A DNA stretch of 64,000 nt, taken from the NCBI GenBank assembly GCA_017627015.1, contig JAGAHP010000040.1, positions 52,063 to 116,062 on the forward strand, in the 5' to 3' direction. The DNA comes from Bacilli bacterium (lineage in GTDB: Bacteria > Bacillota_I > Bacilli_A > RF39 > UBA660). The notes under the pieces are model-generated. The model ran no database searches, had not been told where the DNA came from, and saw only the letters and a program-made list of their open reading frames with translations. Below are positions 1 through 9,528 of this stretch, piece after piece. How positions within the stretch are numbered: the stretch's first letter is position 1; every line of letters starts with the position of its first letter. The position numbers and the translations under genes were made by a program.

Positions 1-23
1 TTCTTAATGAATTTGTTTTTCAT
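1..23 (-). CDS. 5' end of a gene leaving the window
   Basis: The reverse strand has an ATG at 23 followed by open codons reading MKNKFIK up to the window edge. A good Shine-Dalgarno (AAGGTGAT, on the reverse strand at about 27-34) sits 4 nt upstream, the spacing most genes here use. It would be transcribed divergently from secDF. Only seven codons are visible, so no product can be named. Confidence 0.5.
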
Positions 24-62
24 AAAATCACCTTATTTCTTAATAAATATATGAATTTTTAC

Positions 63-91
63 TTTAAAAAATATCAAATTTTTAGTATAAT
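63..91 (+). promoter_or_regulatory. Likely sigma-A promoter of secDF
   Basis: A perfect TATAAT at 86-91 is preceded by TTTAAA at 63-68 (4 of 6 match to TTGACA) with a 17-bp spacer. The secDF start is 34 bp downstream, with GGGAG in between. The call rests on consensus alone. Confidence 0.5.
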
Positions 92-124
92 TATTTATGA
101 AACAAATAGTGGGAGATGAAGTAG

Positions 125-2836
125 ATGAACAAAATAGTTTTAGTAGTAAGTATATTAGCAGCATATTTATTACTTTGTTTTTTAGTTTCAAAAATATTTA
201 AGAAGGCGAATAAAAAGTGGTATCTAGCATTTATACCTGTAGTAAACTTTATAGTATTACTAAATATAGCGGGTTATAAATGGTATTATATATTTGAATA
301 CGCTATTACATTATTTGTAGGTTTATTCATATATTTTAAACATTATAAAAACATGTTGCTTATTGTTATAATGATTATCGCAGCAGTTTTATTTGTTTAT
401 TATTATGTGAGTTTAAATGTAAGAGTAGGAAAGAGATTTAATAAAAGTAAATTATTCTTATTATTTATGGTTATTCCTGTAATACCATACATTGTACTTG
501 CTTTTGATAAGAGTGTATATAAAGAAGTAGAACTAGATAATAAGAATAATAAATTTGTACATATATTCTTAACAATAGCTGGAATAGTTATTACTTCAGC
601 ATGTTTAATTCCTATAGTATTTAATAGTATTACAAAGGGATTAGATTTAGCAGGTGGTTTTGAAATTTTATATCAAATATCACCATCAGAAAAAGGACAA
701 AAATTATCTAGTACTGATGTAGAAGATACATATAGAACAATGCTTAGAAGAATAGATAAATTAGGTGTATCAGAACCAGAAATAACTATTGAAGGAAAAG
801 ATAAAATAAGAGTAAAACTTGCAGGAGTTACAGATCCTGAGGCTGCTAGAGATTATATAACTGTTGCGGGTGAATTATCATTCAGAGATTCATCTGATAA
901 AAAGTTAATGGATAAGACAGTGTTATCTAGTGGTACAGCTGCTAAAATATCACAAGATGATAAAGGTAAACCAGCTATATTATTAAATGTTAAAGATAAA
1001 GATTTATTCTATAAAGTAACAGATCAAATAAGTAAAACAGATGATAAATTAATTGTTATTTGGCTTGATTTCGTTCAAGGTGAAGATAAATATAAGGACG
1101 CTACTTGTGGTGAATTTGATGATTTAAACAATGCAAAATGTTTATCAGCAGCAACAGTATCACAAGGATTTAGTTCTAATGTTATTATTCAAGGTAACTT
1201 TACTGAAGAACAAGTAAAAGACTTAGTTGATTTAATTAATTCTGGATCAAATAATGTTAAATTTAAAGAAATATCTTCTCAAACTGTAGGTTCGGCTTTC
1301 GGTGAAAATTCTTTAAATAAAACTGAAATTGCGGGTATTATAGGTATAGTATTAATCATTTTATTTATGACATTAGTATATAAATATTCTGGATTAATCG
1401 CATCATCTGTAATATTAGTTTATACATTTATGACATTCTTAATATTCTATTTAATTGATGGTGTACTTACACTTCCTGGTATCGCTGCTTTAGTACTTGG
1501 TGTAGGTATGGCGGTAGATGCGAATGTTATTACAAGTGAAAGAATTAAAGAAGAACTTAGAAAAGGTAAATCGTTAAAACAAGCATATAAAAATGGTACT
1601 AAAAATTCATTTAGTTCAATATTAGATTCAAATGTTACAACATTTATTATCGCAGTAATATTATTTATATTTGGAGAAAGTTCTGTTAAAGGATTCGCTA
1701 CAATGTTAATTATTAATATTATAATGACAATGCTTATAGTTGTTTTAATTACAAGATTAATTACATATGCATTTATCAACACAGGATTCTTTGATAATAG
1801 ATTAAGAATGTTTATTAATCAAAAATCTAAAGAAATAGTTAAGACTAATGATGCGGTTGAATCTACTTTTGAAAAGAAAATTAATAAAGATTATGTATCA
1901 AATTTAAAGAAGTTTATTATTCTTCCTATATTAATCTTTGTTGTATCAATAGTATTTGTATTAATAAGAGGATTTAACTTTGGTATAGACTTTACTGGAG
2001 GTACTGATATTACTATTACAAATGCAGAAAATGCTAACGTAAAAATTGTTAACAAAGAAGTTAAAGATTTAGGATATCATGTTATTGAAAGTAGTAGTGA
2101 TTCTGATGCTTATTATATAAAAGTTTCAGAAATTTTAGATAAAGAAGATATCAATAAAGTAAATGCAGTATTTGAAAAAGAATATAAAGCAAAAACAGAT
2201 ATATCAGTTGTATCAAATCTAGTTAAGAGAGATTTGATTAAGAATGCGATAATAGCTTTATTATATGCATTAATTGGAATAATAATTTATATTTCTATTA
2301 GATATAAATTTAGTTATGCTGTTTCATCAGTTATAGCATTGTTCCACGATGTAATAATGATAATTGCGTTATTTGGAATATTAAAAATAGAAATTAATTC
2401 TATCTTTATCGCAGCAATTCTTACAATAATAGGTTATTCTATTAATAATACAATAGTTATATTTGATAGAATTAGAGAAAATAAAAAGAAACTATTAAAT
2501 GAAGACAATTTATCTAAAGAAGAACTAGCTAAGGTTGCTAATACAAGTATTAAGCAAACAATGCTTCGTTCAATTAACACAACAATTACAACTTTACTTC
2601 CAATTGTATGCTTAATTATATTTGGATCAAAAGAAATAATAGGATTTGATATTGCAATAGTAATTGGACTTATCGCAGGAGCATATTCTTCTATATTTAT
2701 GTCCGCATCAATTTGGGTATTCTTTGAAAATAAATTAAATATAAAGAAAAATACTAAGAAAAAGAATCCTAAAAAGGACAAAAAACCTAAAAAGAAAAAA
2801 GTAGAAGAATTAAGTGTTAAAGGAATTAATGCTTAA
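125..2836 (+). CDS. secDF: SecDF protein-export membrane protein with extra N-terminal membrane domain
   Basis: SecDF helps the SecYEG translocon pull exported proteins across the membrane using the proton gradient. The SecD half carries GLDLAGG (residues 172-178), the P1 periplasmic region and the membrane motif AVDANVIT. The SecF half starts near residue 595 and carries FGIDFTGGTDI and the GYSINNTIVIFDR motif. The protein has 903 residues; fused Bacillus SecDF has about 740. The excess is an N-terminal block of about 140 residues with roughly five membrane segments. It has the pattern KKWYLAFIPVVNFIVLL, then GYKW, then RFNKS, which resembles DUF5684-type domains (recognised from memory, not searched). 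A Lys-rich cytoplasmic tail ends the protein. The start ATG has GGGAGATGAAG upstream. The rel gene follows after 27 bp with no terminator between, so the two are probably cotranscribed. Confidence 0.93.
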   Translation: MNKIVLVVSILAAYLLLCFLVSKIFKKANKKWYLAFIPVVNFIVLLNIAGYKWYYIFEYAITLFVGLFIYFKHYKNMLLIVIMIIAAVLFVYYYVSLNVRVGKRFNKSKLFLLFMVIPVIPYIVLAFDKSVYKEVELDNKNNKFVHIFLTIAGIVITSACLIPIVFNSITKGLDLAGGFEILYQISPSEKGQKLSSTDVEDTYRTMLRRIDKLGVSEPEITIEGKDKIRVKLAGVTDPEAARDYITVAGELSFRDSSDKKLMDKTVLSSGTAAKISQDDKGKPAILLNVKDKDLFYKVTDQISKTDDKLIVIWLDFVQGEDKYKDATCGEFDDLNNAKCLSAATVSQGFSSNVIIQGNFTEEQVKDLVDLINSGSNNVKFKEISSQTVGSAFGENSLNKTEIAGIIGIVLIILFMTLVYKYSGLIASSVILVYTFMTFLIFYLIDGVLTLPGIAALVLGVGMAVDANVITSERIKEELRKGKSLKQAYKNGTKNSFSSILDSNVTTFIIAVILFIFGESSVKGFATMLIINIIMTMLIVVLITRLITYAFINTGFFDNRLRMFINQKSKEIVKTNDAVESTFEKKINKDYVSNLKKFIILPILIFVVSIVFVLIRGFNFGIDFTGGTDITITNAENANVKIVNKEVKDLGYHVIESSSDSDAYYIKVSEILDKEDINKVNAVFEKEYKAKTDISVVSNLVKRDLIKNAIIALLYALIGIIIYISIRYKFSYAVSSVIALFHDVIMIIALFGILKIEINSIFIAAILTIIGYSINNTIVIFDRIRENKKKLLNEDNLSKEELAKVANTSIKQTMLRSINTTITTLLPIVCLIIFGSKEIIGFDIAIVIGLIAGAYSSIFMSASIWVFFENKLNIKKNTKKKNPKKDKKPKKKKVEELSVKGINA

Positions 2837-2863
2837 TTCTTTTTCTATAAAAAGGAGGCTATA

Positions 2864-5017
2864 ATGGATATAGTTGAGATAAATACAATAGATGAATTAT
2901 TATCTACTGTAAGTGAATATATAAAAGACAAAAAAGAATTAGACACAATTAGAAAAGCATATGACTATGCATCTAAAGTACACAAAAATGATGTCAGAAA
3001 AAGTGGAGAAGATTATATGCATCATCCACTTAATGTTGCGTATATTTTAACAGATTTGTATGCAGATTCTGATACTCTTTCTGCTGCTTTACTTCATGAT
3101 ACTATTCATATAGGAAATGCCTCTTTAGAAGATATAAAAAAAGAATTTGGCAGTGATATTTCATTCTTAGTAAAAGGTATCACTAAAATTAATAAATTAA
3201 ATCTTTTTACTGATAGTGAAAACCAAATAAATTACTATAAAAAAATAATAATCGGTTTAACAGAAGATGTTAGAATAATTATTATCAAATTAGCTGAAAG
3301 ATGTCAAAACATGAGAACTCTATATGTATTAAAAGAAGAGAGTAGAAAGAGAAAAGCAAAAGAGACTATAGAGTTACTTGTGCCAATTGCGCATAGATTA
3401 GGTTTATCAAAAATCAAGTCTGAATTAGAAGTTAATTCACTAAAATACTATAAACCTAATGCATTCGTATCAGTAGAAGAATTATTAGATAATACAGAAG
3501 AAGAGAGAAGAGAGTTAGTTAATGAAATGAAGAGAAAACTGTCTGATCTTCTTATAGAAAATAATATTTCTAACTTTGAAATAAAGGGCAGAGCTAAATC
3601 AATTTATTCTATTTATAGAAAATTACAAAAGGGTAAGAAATTTAGTGAAATATATGATATTTATGCCTTAAGAATAATAGTAAATACGGAAAGTGAGTGT
3701 TACCAAGTTCTTGGTATTGTTCATTCTAAATTTAAGCCAAAACAAAATAGATTTAAAGATTATATAGCTAATCCTAAAACTAATATGTATCAATCACTTC
3801 ATACAACTGTATTTGGTCATGATGGTAAATTATATGAGATTCAAATTAGAACTCACGAGATGGATGAGGTTGCAGAAAAAGGAATCGCATCACATTGGTC
3901 ATATAAAGAAAAGGGAAAGAAATTACAAAATTCAATGGAACAAAAACTTCAATTATTTAGAAGTATTATGGAACTTAATGATGATAAGATTTCATCTGAA
4001 GAATTTGTTAATACTATAAAAAATGAAGTTTTAGAAGATAGTATATATGTATATACACCTAAAGGTGATGTATTTGAGTTACCAAAGGGATCAACTCCAA
4101 TTGATTTTGCATTTAAAGTACATACTAAAATAGGTGAAACTATGGTAGGTGCCTTAGTTAATGATAATATTGTTCCTTTATCTAGCGAATTACATGATGG
4201 TGATATTATTAAAATTAATACTAATAAAACTAGTAAACCATCAAAATCTTGGTTAAAGTATGCTAAAACTTCACAAGCTAAAAATAAAATAAAATCTTAT
4301 TTTTCAAAAGTAGATAAAACAGAGAGTTACAATAAAGGTAAAGATTTATTTCAAAAAGAAATAAGAAGAAGAAAATTACCTATAAATGATGTTACATCAA
4401 AAATAGATAATATTTTAAGAGAGTTAAAAATACAAGATGAAAATGAATTGTATATTGGTATGGGTACAGGTAAGTATTCACCACTTACTGTAGTAGATTT
4501 AGCTTTTAAAGATGACGAATTAAATAAAGAAGATTTCTTATTAGAAAAAATTGAAAAATATAAAGATACAGTAATAGATATTAAAAATGATATTTTAGTT
4601 GATGGAATTGATGAAATAAAAGTAACTCTTGCTTCTTGTTGTCATCCAATAAAAGGTGATGATATAGTAGGTTATATATCAAGAGGTAATGGTATAGTTG
4701 TACATAATGCTAAATGTCATAATATAAATGATGCCCAAGAAAGAATAATATCTGTTAAATGGAATGATAATATAGATAAGAAGTTTAAAACAGTAATAAA
4801 TATTCTAGGTGTTAAAAAAGATAGTTTATTATTAGATATAATTGGTAAGACATCTGGTTCAGGTATAACTATAGTTAAAGTAAATACTATTTCTAAACCA
4901 GATAATAATATTTATGAATTAACTATTGAAGTAAAAGATTTAGAGTTACTTCAAAAATATATATCGGATTTAAAACAAAATAAGGATATATTAAAAATAG
5001 AAAGAGTTTTTAATTAA
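2864..5017 (+). CDS. rel: RelA/SpoT-type (p)ppGpp synthetase with degraded hydrolase site
   Basis: This is a long RSH enzyme making the stringent-response alarmone (p)ppGpp. Domains in order: HD hydrolase (about 25-190), synthetase (about 235-350), TGS (about 390-455), a region with the Cys pair ASCCHP, and a C-terminal ACT. The synthetase residues look intact: the Asp of YDIYALR, the Glu of YEIQIRT, and FKDYIANPKTNMYQSLHTT. The hydrolase keeps H54 (HHP) and H78-D79. However, the catalytic Glu-Asp of the family motif HDxxED is replaced by H82-I83, and the metal-binding Asp of the LADRLHNM motif is Glu145 (LAERCQNM). I infer good synthesis and weak or no hydrolysis. AAAGGAGG precedes the ATG. 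The length (717) is normal for the family. Confidence 0.93.
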   Translation: MDIVEINTIDELLSTVSEYIKDKKELDTIRKAYDYASKVHKNDVRKSGEDYMHHPLNVAYILTDLYADSDTLSAALLHDTIHIGNASLEDIKKEFGSDISFLVKGITKINKLNLFTDSENQINYYKKIIIGLTEDVRIIIIKLAERCQNMRTLYVLKEESRKRKAKETIELLVPIAHRLGLSKIKSELEVNSLKYYKPNAFVSVEELLDNTEEERRELVNEMKRKLSDLLIENNISNFEIKGRAKSIYSIYRKLQKGKKFSEIYDIYALRIIVNTESECYQVLGIVHSKFKPKQNRFKDYIANPKTNMYQSLHTTVFGHDGKLYEIQIRTHEMDEVAEKGIASHWSYKEKGKKLQNSMEQKLQLFRSIMELNDDKISSEEFVNTIKNEVLEDSIYVYTPKGDVFELPKGSTPIDFAFKVHTKIGETMVGALVNDNIVPLSSELHDGDIIKINTNKTSKPSKSWLKYAKTSQAKNKIKSYFSKVDKTESYNKGKDLFQKEIRRRKLPINDVTSKIDNILRELKIQDENELYIGMGTGKYSPLTVVDLAFKDDELNKEDFLLEKIEKYKDTVIDIKNDILVDGIDEIKVTLASCCHPIKGDDIVGYISRGNGIVVHNAKCHNINDAQERIISVKWNDNIDKKFKTVINILGVKKDSLLLDIIGKTSGSGITIVKVNTISKPDNNIYELTIEVKDLELLQKYISDLKQNKDILKIERVFN

Positions 5018-5030
5018 AAACTCTTTTTTT
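5002..5030 (+). terminator. Intrinsic terminator overlapping the rel stop codon
   Basis: A 10-bp stem (5002-5011 with 5016-5025), an AATT loop and a T run to 5030. The rel stop codon (5015-5017) lies in the loop and descending arm. Confidence 0.85.
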
Positions 5031-5031
5031 G

Positions 5032-5040
5032 TGATATAAT
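5032..5040 (+). promoter_or_regulatory. Extended -10 promoter of dtd
   Basis: TGATATAAT at 5032-5040 directly follows the rel terminator. The dtd start is 16 bp after the box, so the mRNA leader would be only about 10 nt. No clear -35 is visible. Confidence 0.6.
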
Positions 5041-5056
5041 TAAAATAGGTGATAGT

Positions 5057-5506
5057 GTGAGGGTAGTATTACAAAGGGTAGATAACGCTAGTGTAGAATT
5101 TGATAATACCAAAAATAGTATTGATAAAGGTCTACTAGTTTTGCTAGGTGTAACAAATGATGATACAGAAAATGATATTGATTATCTAATTAAAAAAATA
5201 TCAAATTTAAGAATATTTGAAGATGAAGATAATAAAATGAATTATTCAGTACAAGATATAAAAGGAAGTATTTTATTAGTATCAAATTTTACATTGTACG
5301 CTAATACTAAAAAAGGAAATAGACCATCTTTTACAAATTCTATGAGTTATGAAGATGCTAAAAAAATGTATGAACTATTTATTGAAAAATTTAAAGAAAC
5401 TAATATACCTATTAAAACTGGAGAATTTGGAGCAGACATGAAAATTACTCTTACAAATGATGGACCAGTAACAATAATAATAGATTCTAAGGAGGATAAT
5501 CTATGA
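5057..5506 (+). CDS. dtd: D-aminoacyl-tRNA deacylase
   Basis: DTD hydrolyses D-amino acids (and misattached glycine) from tRNA, a cytoplasmic proofreading role. The 149 residues match the family length. The first residues MRVVLQRV, the SNFTLYANTKKGNRPSF block (SQxTL-type active-site motif) and the C-terminal GADMKITLTNDGPVT block (GP cis-proline motif) are diagnostic. The start is GTG at 5057, chosen because the family begins with MRxVxQRV; AGGTGAT lies 4 nt upstream. Its stop overlaps the next start by 4 nt (ATGA), so translation is probably coupled to the permease gene. Confidence 0.93.
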   Translation: MRVVLQRVDNASVEFDNTKNSIDKGLLVLLGVTNDDTENDIDYLIKKISNLRIFEDEDNKMNYSVQDIKGSILLVSNFTLYANTKKGNRPSFTNSMSYEDAKKMYELFIEKFKETNIPIKTGEFGADMKITLTNDGPVTIIIDSKEDNL

Positions 5507-6549
5507 AAAATAATAAGTTGTTAAATTTATTAATTATGCTTGGAATAGTATATATTTTATACTTGATGAGAGATTTATGGGGTGGAGTATATGTAAAATT
5601 AATCGCGATACTTAAACCATTTATAATAGGATTTGCCTTAGCGTATGCTTTATATCCTTTCTTGAAATGGATGCAAAGTAAAAAGATACCTAAGGTATTA
5701 GGAGTAATAATAATACTTTTATTAGTAGTAGGTTTTATTATATTTACAATAATGAGTATAATACCTGTATTTAATACAGAATTAACTAGTTTATTTAAAG
5801 GATTAATTGAATTTACAAAAGATATAGGATCTAAATTTGATATAGATTTATCAGCTGTTCAAAAAACATTAACAGAGACATTTAATAAAGTATCAAAAGA
5901 TATAGCAAAAGAATTACCAAATCAATCAGTTAATATATTAAATACATCAATTAATTTCTTAAGTAATTTTATAATATCTTTAGTAGTATTTATTTATACA
6001 TTAATTGATATGGATAACATTAGAGCAAAGGTAAAAAAACACTTTAAGAGAAAAAGTAAAAAGGTATATAAATTAATAAAAGAAATAGATTATGAAACAA
6101 CTAATTATTTCAAAGGTTTATTTACAACAGTACTTATTATGTTTGTAGAGTATACATTACTATATAGATTAATAGGTCATCCAAATTTCTTATTACTAGG
6201 TGTAATTGCTGCATTCTCACCATTAATTCCTTATTTTGGTGGAATTATTATGAATGTCATTGCGATAATTACTGCGTCAGTAGTAAGTACAGAACTATTA
6301 ATATTCTCATGTGTAATATGCATAGTATTCCCTCAAATAGATGGATATTTAACTATACCTAAAATATATGGTAAAACAAATAAAGTACCTCCATTATTAA
6401 CAATATTTGCAGTATTCGCTGGTGGAGTACTTGGTGGTTTTGTTGGAATAGTAATCGCATTACCTTTAACAATTATTTTGTTAACAATATATAGAAACTA
6501 CGATGATGAAATATCAGAAAAAATTGAAGAAATAAAAGAAAAAATATAA
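5503..6549 (+). CDS. AI-2E family (PerM/TqsA-type) membrane permease
   Basis: A 348-residue polytopic protein. It has three N-terminal membrane segments (about 5-85), a long amphipathic stretch (about 95-150), and then further membrane helices. The pattern GVIAAFSPLIPYFGGII followed by IPKIYGKT and VFAGGVLGGFVGIVIALPL is typical of AI-2E family transporters. Despite the name, members export or exchange varied solutes (some act as Na+/H+ antiporters), so no substrate can be given. AAGGAGG precedes the ATG, which overlaps dtd. It ends on the convergent terminator shared with tmcAL. Confidence 0.85.
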   Translation: MKNNKLLNLLIMLGIVYILYLMRDLWGGVYVKLIAILKPFIIGFALAYALYPFLKWMQSKKIPKVLGVIIILLLVVGFIIFTIMSIIPVFNTELTSLFKGLIEFTKDIGSKFDIDLSAVQKTLTETFNKVSKDIAKELPNQSVNILNTSINFLSNFIISLVVFIYTLIDMDNIRAKVKKHFKRKSKKVYKLIKEIDYETTNYFKGLFTTVLIMFVEYTLLYRLIGHPNFLLLGVIAAFSPLIPYFGGIIMNVIAIITASVVSTELLIFSCVICIVFPQIDGYLTIPKIYGKTNKVPPLLTIFAVFAGGVLGGFVGIVIALPLTIILLTIYRNYDDEISEKIEEIKEKI

Positions 6550-6575
6550 TCATTTCTTAATGATTATATTTTTTA
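6536..6575. terminator. Bidirectional terminator between convergent genes
   Basis: A 12-bp stem (6541-6552 with 6561-6572) is flanked by A-rich sequence on the left and T-rich on the right, so it can act on both strands. The stop codons of the two convergent genes abut (6547-6549 and 6550-6552) and both lie in the ascending arm. Confidence 0.8.
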
Positions 6576-7659
6576 TTTCTTTATTAATTAAACTTGGATC
6601 ATTTACTATTTGAGAATATATTTTAGTAACTTTTAATTCAAGTGACATCTCTTTATTAAAGTTAGTATATATAGGAAGTTCAACTTCTTTTTTTATTGAA
6701 TTAAGATACTCTCGTCCTTTTTTATTAAAACCTAAAACTCTTATATATTTAACTTCTTTTCTTGAATTAGCTTCTTCTTTAGTAAATGAAGTAAGTATAT
6801 GTATAAACATTCTATTAATTTTGTTATATGTATATCTTTTTGATTTTATATTAAGTATTAAATCACTTAATGTATGAGCGTTATCAATACCTTTAATAAG
6901 TTTGTTTTCTATTCCTTCATCAACAGTTTGATATTTAGATAAATCGTTATCTGATAAAATTTTATATTTTAAATAATTGAAATAATCTACTTTATAATAA
7001 TTTCTAATAGCTTTCTTAGGAACATATTTAGCAATTTCAATTTTATCTAAATTATTTCTAATTAAATTAGCGCTTATTATATTTCCTTGGATAGTACTGG
7101 AATTAAAATCATTTGTTCTTTTTATTGAAAGTGGAGTAATAGTACTTCCAATTCTTTTTATTTCTTTAATATAAGATAGTGCAAGTATATCATTTGGAGT
7201 ATCAACTTCTTCACCATGTAAATGTTTTAATGCATTAGAAGCAGCCTTTGGATAACTTGTACCTTCTTTCATTAGTTTTTTTACTTCATAATTATATTCA
7301 ATTGAATTTTGTATTTCAGCAAGTTTATTTAACTTAACAATATTATTTGATTCAGAACCAAATACTATATATTCAACTTTTAATTTATCTAGTATAGAAA
7401 TAGCGCCTTTAGCAAATATATCACTAGATTGAGTAGAGAATTCAAAAGGAAGTTCTACAACTAAGTCAACACCATTATCTAATGCTATTTCTGTTTTATC
7501 CCATTTGTTTAATATAGAAACATTTCCTCTTTCAGTAAAATGAGATGACATTACTAAAACAATAGTGGGATTATCAAATATTTCTTTTATTTTTTGTATA
7601 TGATATAAATGACCATTATGAAATGGATTATACTCACATATTATTCCGACTCTTTGCAT
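6550..7659 (-). CDS. tmcAL: tRNA(Met) cytidine acetate ligase (YlbM family)
   Basis: TmcAL (formerly YlbM) acetylates C34 of elongator tRNA-Met using acetate and ATP. The N-terminus MQRVGIICEYNPFHNGH is the family's nucleotidyltransferase signature (the HxGH-like part is HNGH). Further blocks include VMSSHFTERG and VELPFEFSTQSSDIFAKGA. A GSES turn at about 102-105 continues the fold. The 369 residues are slightly shorter than Bacillus YlbM (about 415). The start at 7659 has GGTGAT 3 nt upstream and an extended -10 box close by. It is transcribed convergently with the permease and divergently from mutL. Confidence 0.9.
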   Translation of the reverse strand: MQRVGIICEYNPFHNGHLYHIQKIKEIFDNPTIVLVMSSHFTERGNVSILNKWDKTEIALDNGVDLVVELPFEFSTQSSDIFAKGAISILDKLKVEYIVFGSESNNIVKLNKLAEIQNSIEYNYEVKKLMKEGTSYPKAASNALKHLHGEEVDTPNDILALSYIKEIKRIGSTITPLSIKRTNDFNSSTIQGNIISANLIRNNLDKIEIAKYVPKKAIRNYYKVDYFNYLKYKILSDNDLSKYQTVDEGIENKLIKGIDNAHTLSDLILNIKSKRYTYNKINRMFIHILTSFTKEEANSRKEVKYIRVLGFNKKGREYLNSIKKEVELPIYTNFNKEMSLELKVTKIYSQIVNDPSLINKEIKNIIIKK

Positions 7660-7674
7660 CTTATCACCATTAAT

Positions 7675-7683
7675 ATTTTACCA
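7675..7683 (-). promoter_or_regulatory. Extended -10 promoter of tmcAL
   Basis: On the reverse strand TGGTAAAAT ends 15 bp before the tmcAL start, with GGTGAT in between. No recognisable -35. Confidence 0.5.
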
Positions 7684-7745
7684 TATTTTTATTAAAAAAT
7701 ATATGGATTATTATATTAAAAATTATTAAGAATTTTGATGTATTG

Positions 7746-7754
7746 TGATATAAT
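7746..7754 (+). promoter_or_regulatory. Extended -10 promoter of mutL
   Basis: TGATATAAT at 7746-7754 is followed by GGTGAT (7761-7766) and the ATG at 7770. The predicted leader is under 10 nt. Confidence 0.6.
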
Positions 7755-7769
7755 TATATTGGTGATAGT

Positions 7770-9527
7770 ATGAGCAAAATCAAAATAATGAGTGAAAGTT
7801 TATCAAATAAAATTGCCGCAGGTGAAGTAGTAGAAAAATGCGCATCTGTTGTTAAAGAATTAATTGAAAATTCTATAGATGCTGGATCTACTGATATAAA
7901 GGTAGATTTAGTTGACTCAGGTACTAAATCTATTAAGGTAACAGATAATGGATCAGGTATGGATGAAGAAGATGCATTACTTTGTTTTGAAGCTCATGCG
8001 ACTAGTAAATTATTAAATGAAGAAGATTTATTTAATATAAATACATTAGGTTTTAGAGGTGAAGCTCTTCCTTCAATCGCATCAGTATCTATGATTAGTT
8101 TAAAAACTAGTAATGGTAAAAGTGGAGTTACTTATTATTTAGAGGGTGGAGTAGTTAAAAAGAAAGAAAAGAGTGATTTAAGAAAAGGTACTATTATTGA
8201 AGTAAGAGATTTATTCTATAATACTCCAGCCAGATTAAAATATTTAAATTCTTTATATTCGGAACTAGCGAATGTTACTCAGGTTATTAATAGAGCGGCT
8301 CTTTCTCATACAGATATAAGATTTACATTAACTAATAATGACAAAGTAATACTTAAAACAGATGGATCTGGTAACTTATTAAAAGCAATTAATCAAATAT
8401 ATGGTAAAGATGTTGCGAAAAAAATGTTAAAAATTGAATGTGATAACTATGATTATGAAATAGAGGGTTACATATCTCTTCCAGAAGTAAATAAATCAAA
8501 TAGAAATCATATTATAACTATTGTTAATGGAAGAGTAGTTAGAAATACAGAATTAAATAAAGTAATTAATGATGCATATCATAAATATAAACCGGATAAT
8601 AGATATCCAATCATAGTATTATTAATAAAAGTAGATGCTAACCTAACAGATGTTAACATACATCCATCTAAACAAGATATAAAGTTTAGTAATTTTGAAG
8701 ATTTAGAAGAATTAGTATCTAAAGAAATAGAAAAGGTTTTAGATAATCATTTTTTAGGAGTAGATGCATCAACACATGATGTTCAACTTAATAATATAGT
8801 TAAAAAAATAGAGACAGTAGAAGAACCAAAGTATGAAGAAGTAACTGAAATGGTAATGGATTTTTCTTCATCAGATAATATGATTAAAGAAGAAGAGGAT
8901 AATTATAACTATATAGAACCTACAAATGAAGAAGAAGTTAAACCGTTTCCTAAATTATATCCAGTAGGTCAAGTACTTGGTACTTATATAGTATGCCATA
9001 ATGAAAAAGGTATGTATTTGATAGATCAACATGCTGCGGCAGAACGTTTCAATTATGAAAAGTATAAAAAAGCAATGAGTGATCCAAAACACGAAACTAT
9101 TGCGATGCTTTTTCCTATGAATTTAGAATATCCAAAAGAAGAATTTTTAATAATAAAAAACAATCTAGAATTTATTAGATCTTTAGGTATAGAGATAGAT
9201 GAATTTGGAGATAGTTCATTTGTTATAAAATCACATCCAACATGGTTTAAAGAAGGATTAGAAGAACTATTTGTTAAAAATGTTTTAGAAAAAATAATAA
9301 CAATGGATAAACATTTTGATTTAGAAAGATTTAATGATAGTATTTCTGCGATGATGGCATGTAAAGCTAGTATTAAAGCTAATACTGATCTCTCTATGGA
9401 AGAAATGCAAAAGGTTATAGATGATTTAGAAACTTGTAAAAATCCATATAACTGTGCACATGGTAGACCAACAATAATACACTATCCAACTTATGAGCTA
9501 GAAAAATTATTTAAAAGGGTGATGTAA
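7770..9527 (+). CDS. mutL: DNA mismatch repair protein MutL (endonuclease type)
   Basis: MutL couples mismatch recognition by MutS to strand removal. The N-terminal GHKL ATPase shows KIAAGEVVEKCASVVKELIE, TDNGSGMDEEDA, and TLGFRGEALPSIASV. The C-terminal domain has the metal-binding endonuclease motif DQHA-x2-E-x4-E (LIDQHAAAERFNYEKY), plus ACKASIKAN and CAHGRP. It is therefore a nicking MutL, as in bacteria lacking MutH. Its usual partner mutS is about 50 kb away in this window (60491). The linker at about 345-395 is acidic. The length is 585 residues. The last codons contain the ribosome site for the next gene, 1 bp downstream. Confidence 0.96.
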   Translation: MSKIKIMSESLSNKIAAGEVVEKCASVVKELIENSIDAGSTDIKVDLVDSGTKSIKVTDNGSGMDEEDALLCFEAHATSKLLNEEDLFNINTLGFRGEALPSIASVSMISLKTSNGKSGVTYYLEGGVVKKKEKSDLRKGTIIEVRDLFYNTPARLKYLNSLYSELANVTQVINRAALSHTDIRFTLTNNDKVILKTDGSGNLLKAINQIYGKDVAKKMLKIECDNYDYEIEGYISLPEVNKSNRNHIITIVNGRVVRNTELNKVINDAYHKYKPDNRYPIIVLLIKVDANLTDVNIHPSKQDIKFSNFEDLEELVSKEIEKVLDNHFLGVDASTHDVQLNNIVKKIETVEEPKYEEVTEMVMDFSSSDNMIKEEEDNYNYIEPTNEEEVKPFPKLYPVGQVLGTYIVCHNEKGMYLIDQHAAAERFNYEKYKKAMSDPKHETIAMLFPMNLEYPKEEFLIIKNNLEFIRSLGIEIDEFGDSSFVIKSHPTWFKEGLEELFVKNVLEKIITMDKHFDLERFNDSISAMMACKASIKANTDLSMEEMQKVIDDLETCKNPYNCAHGRPTIIHYPTYELEKLFKRVM

Positions 9528-9528
9528 T

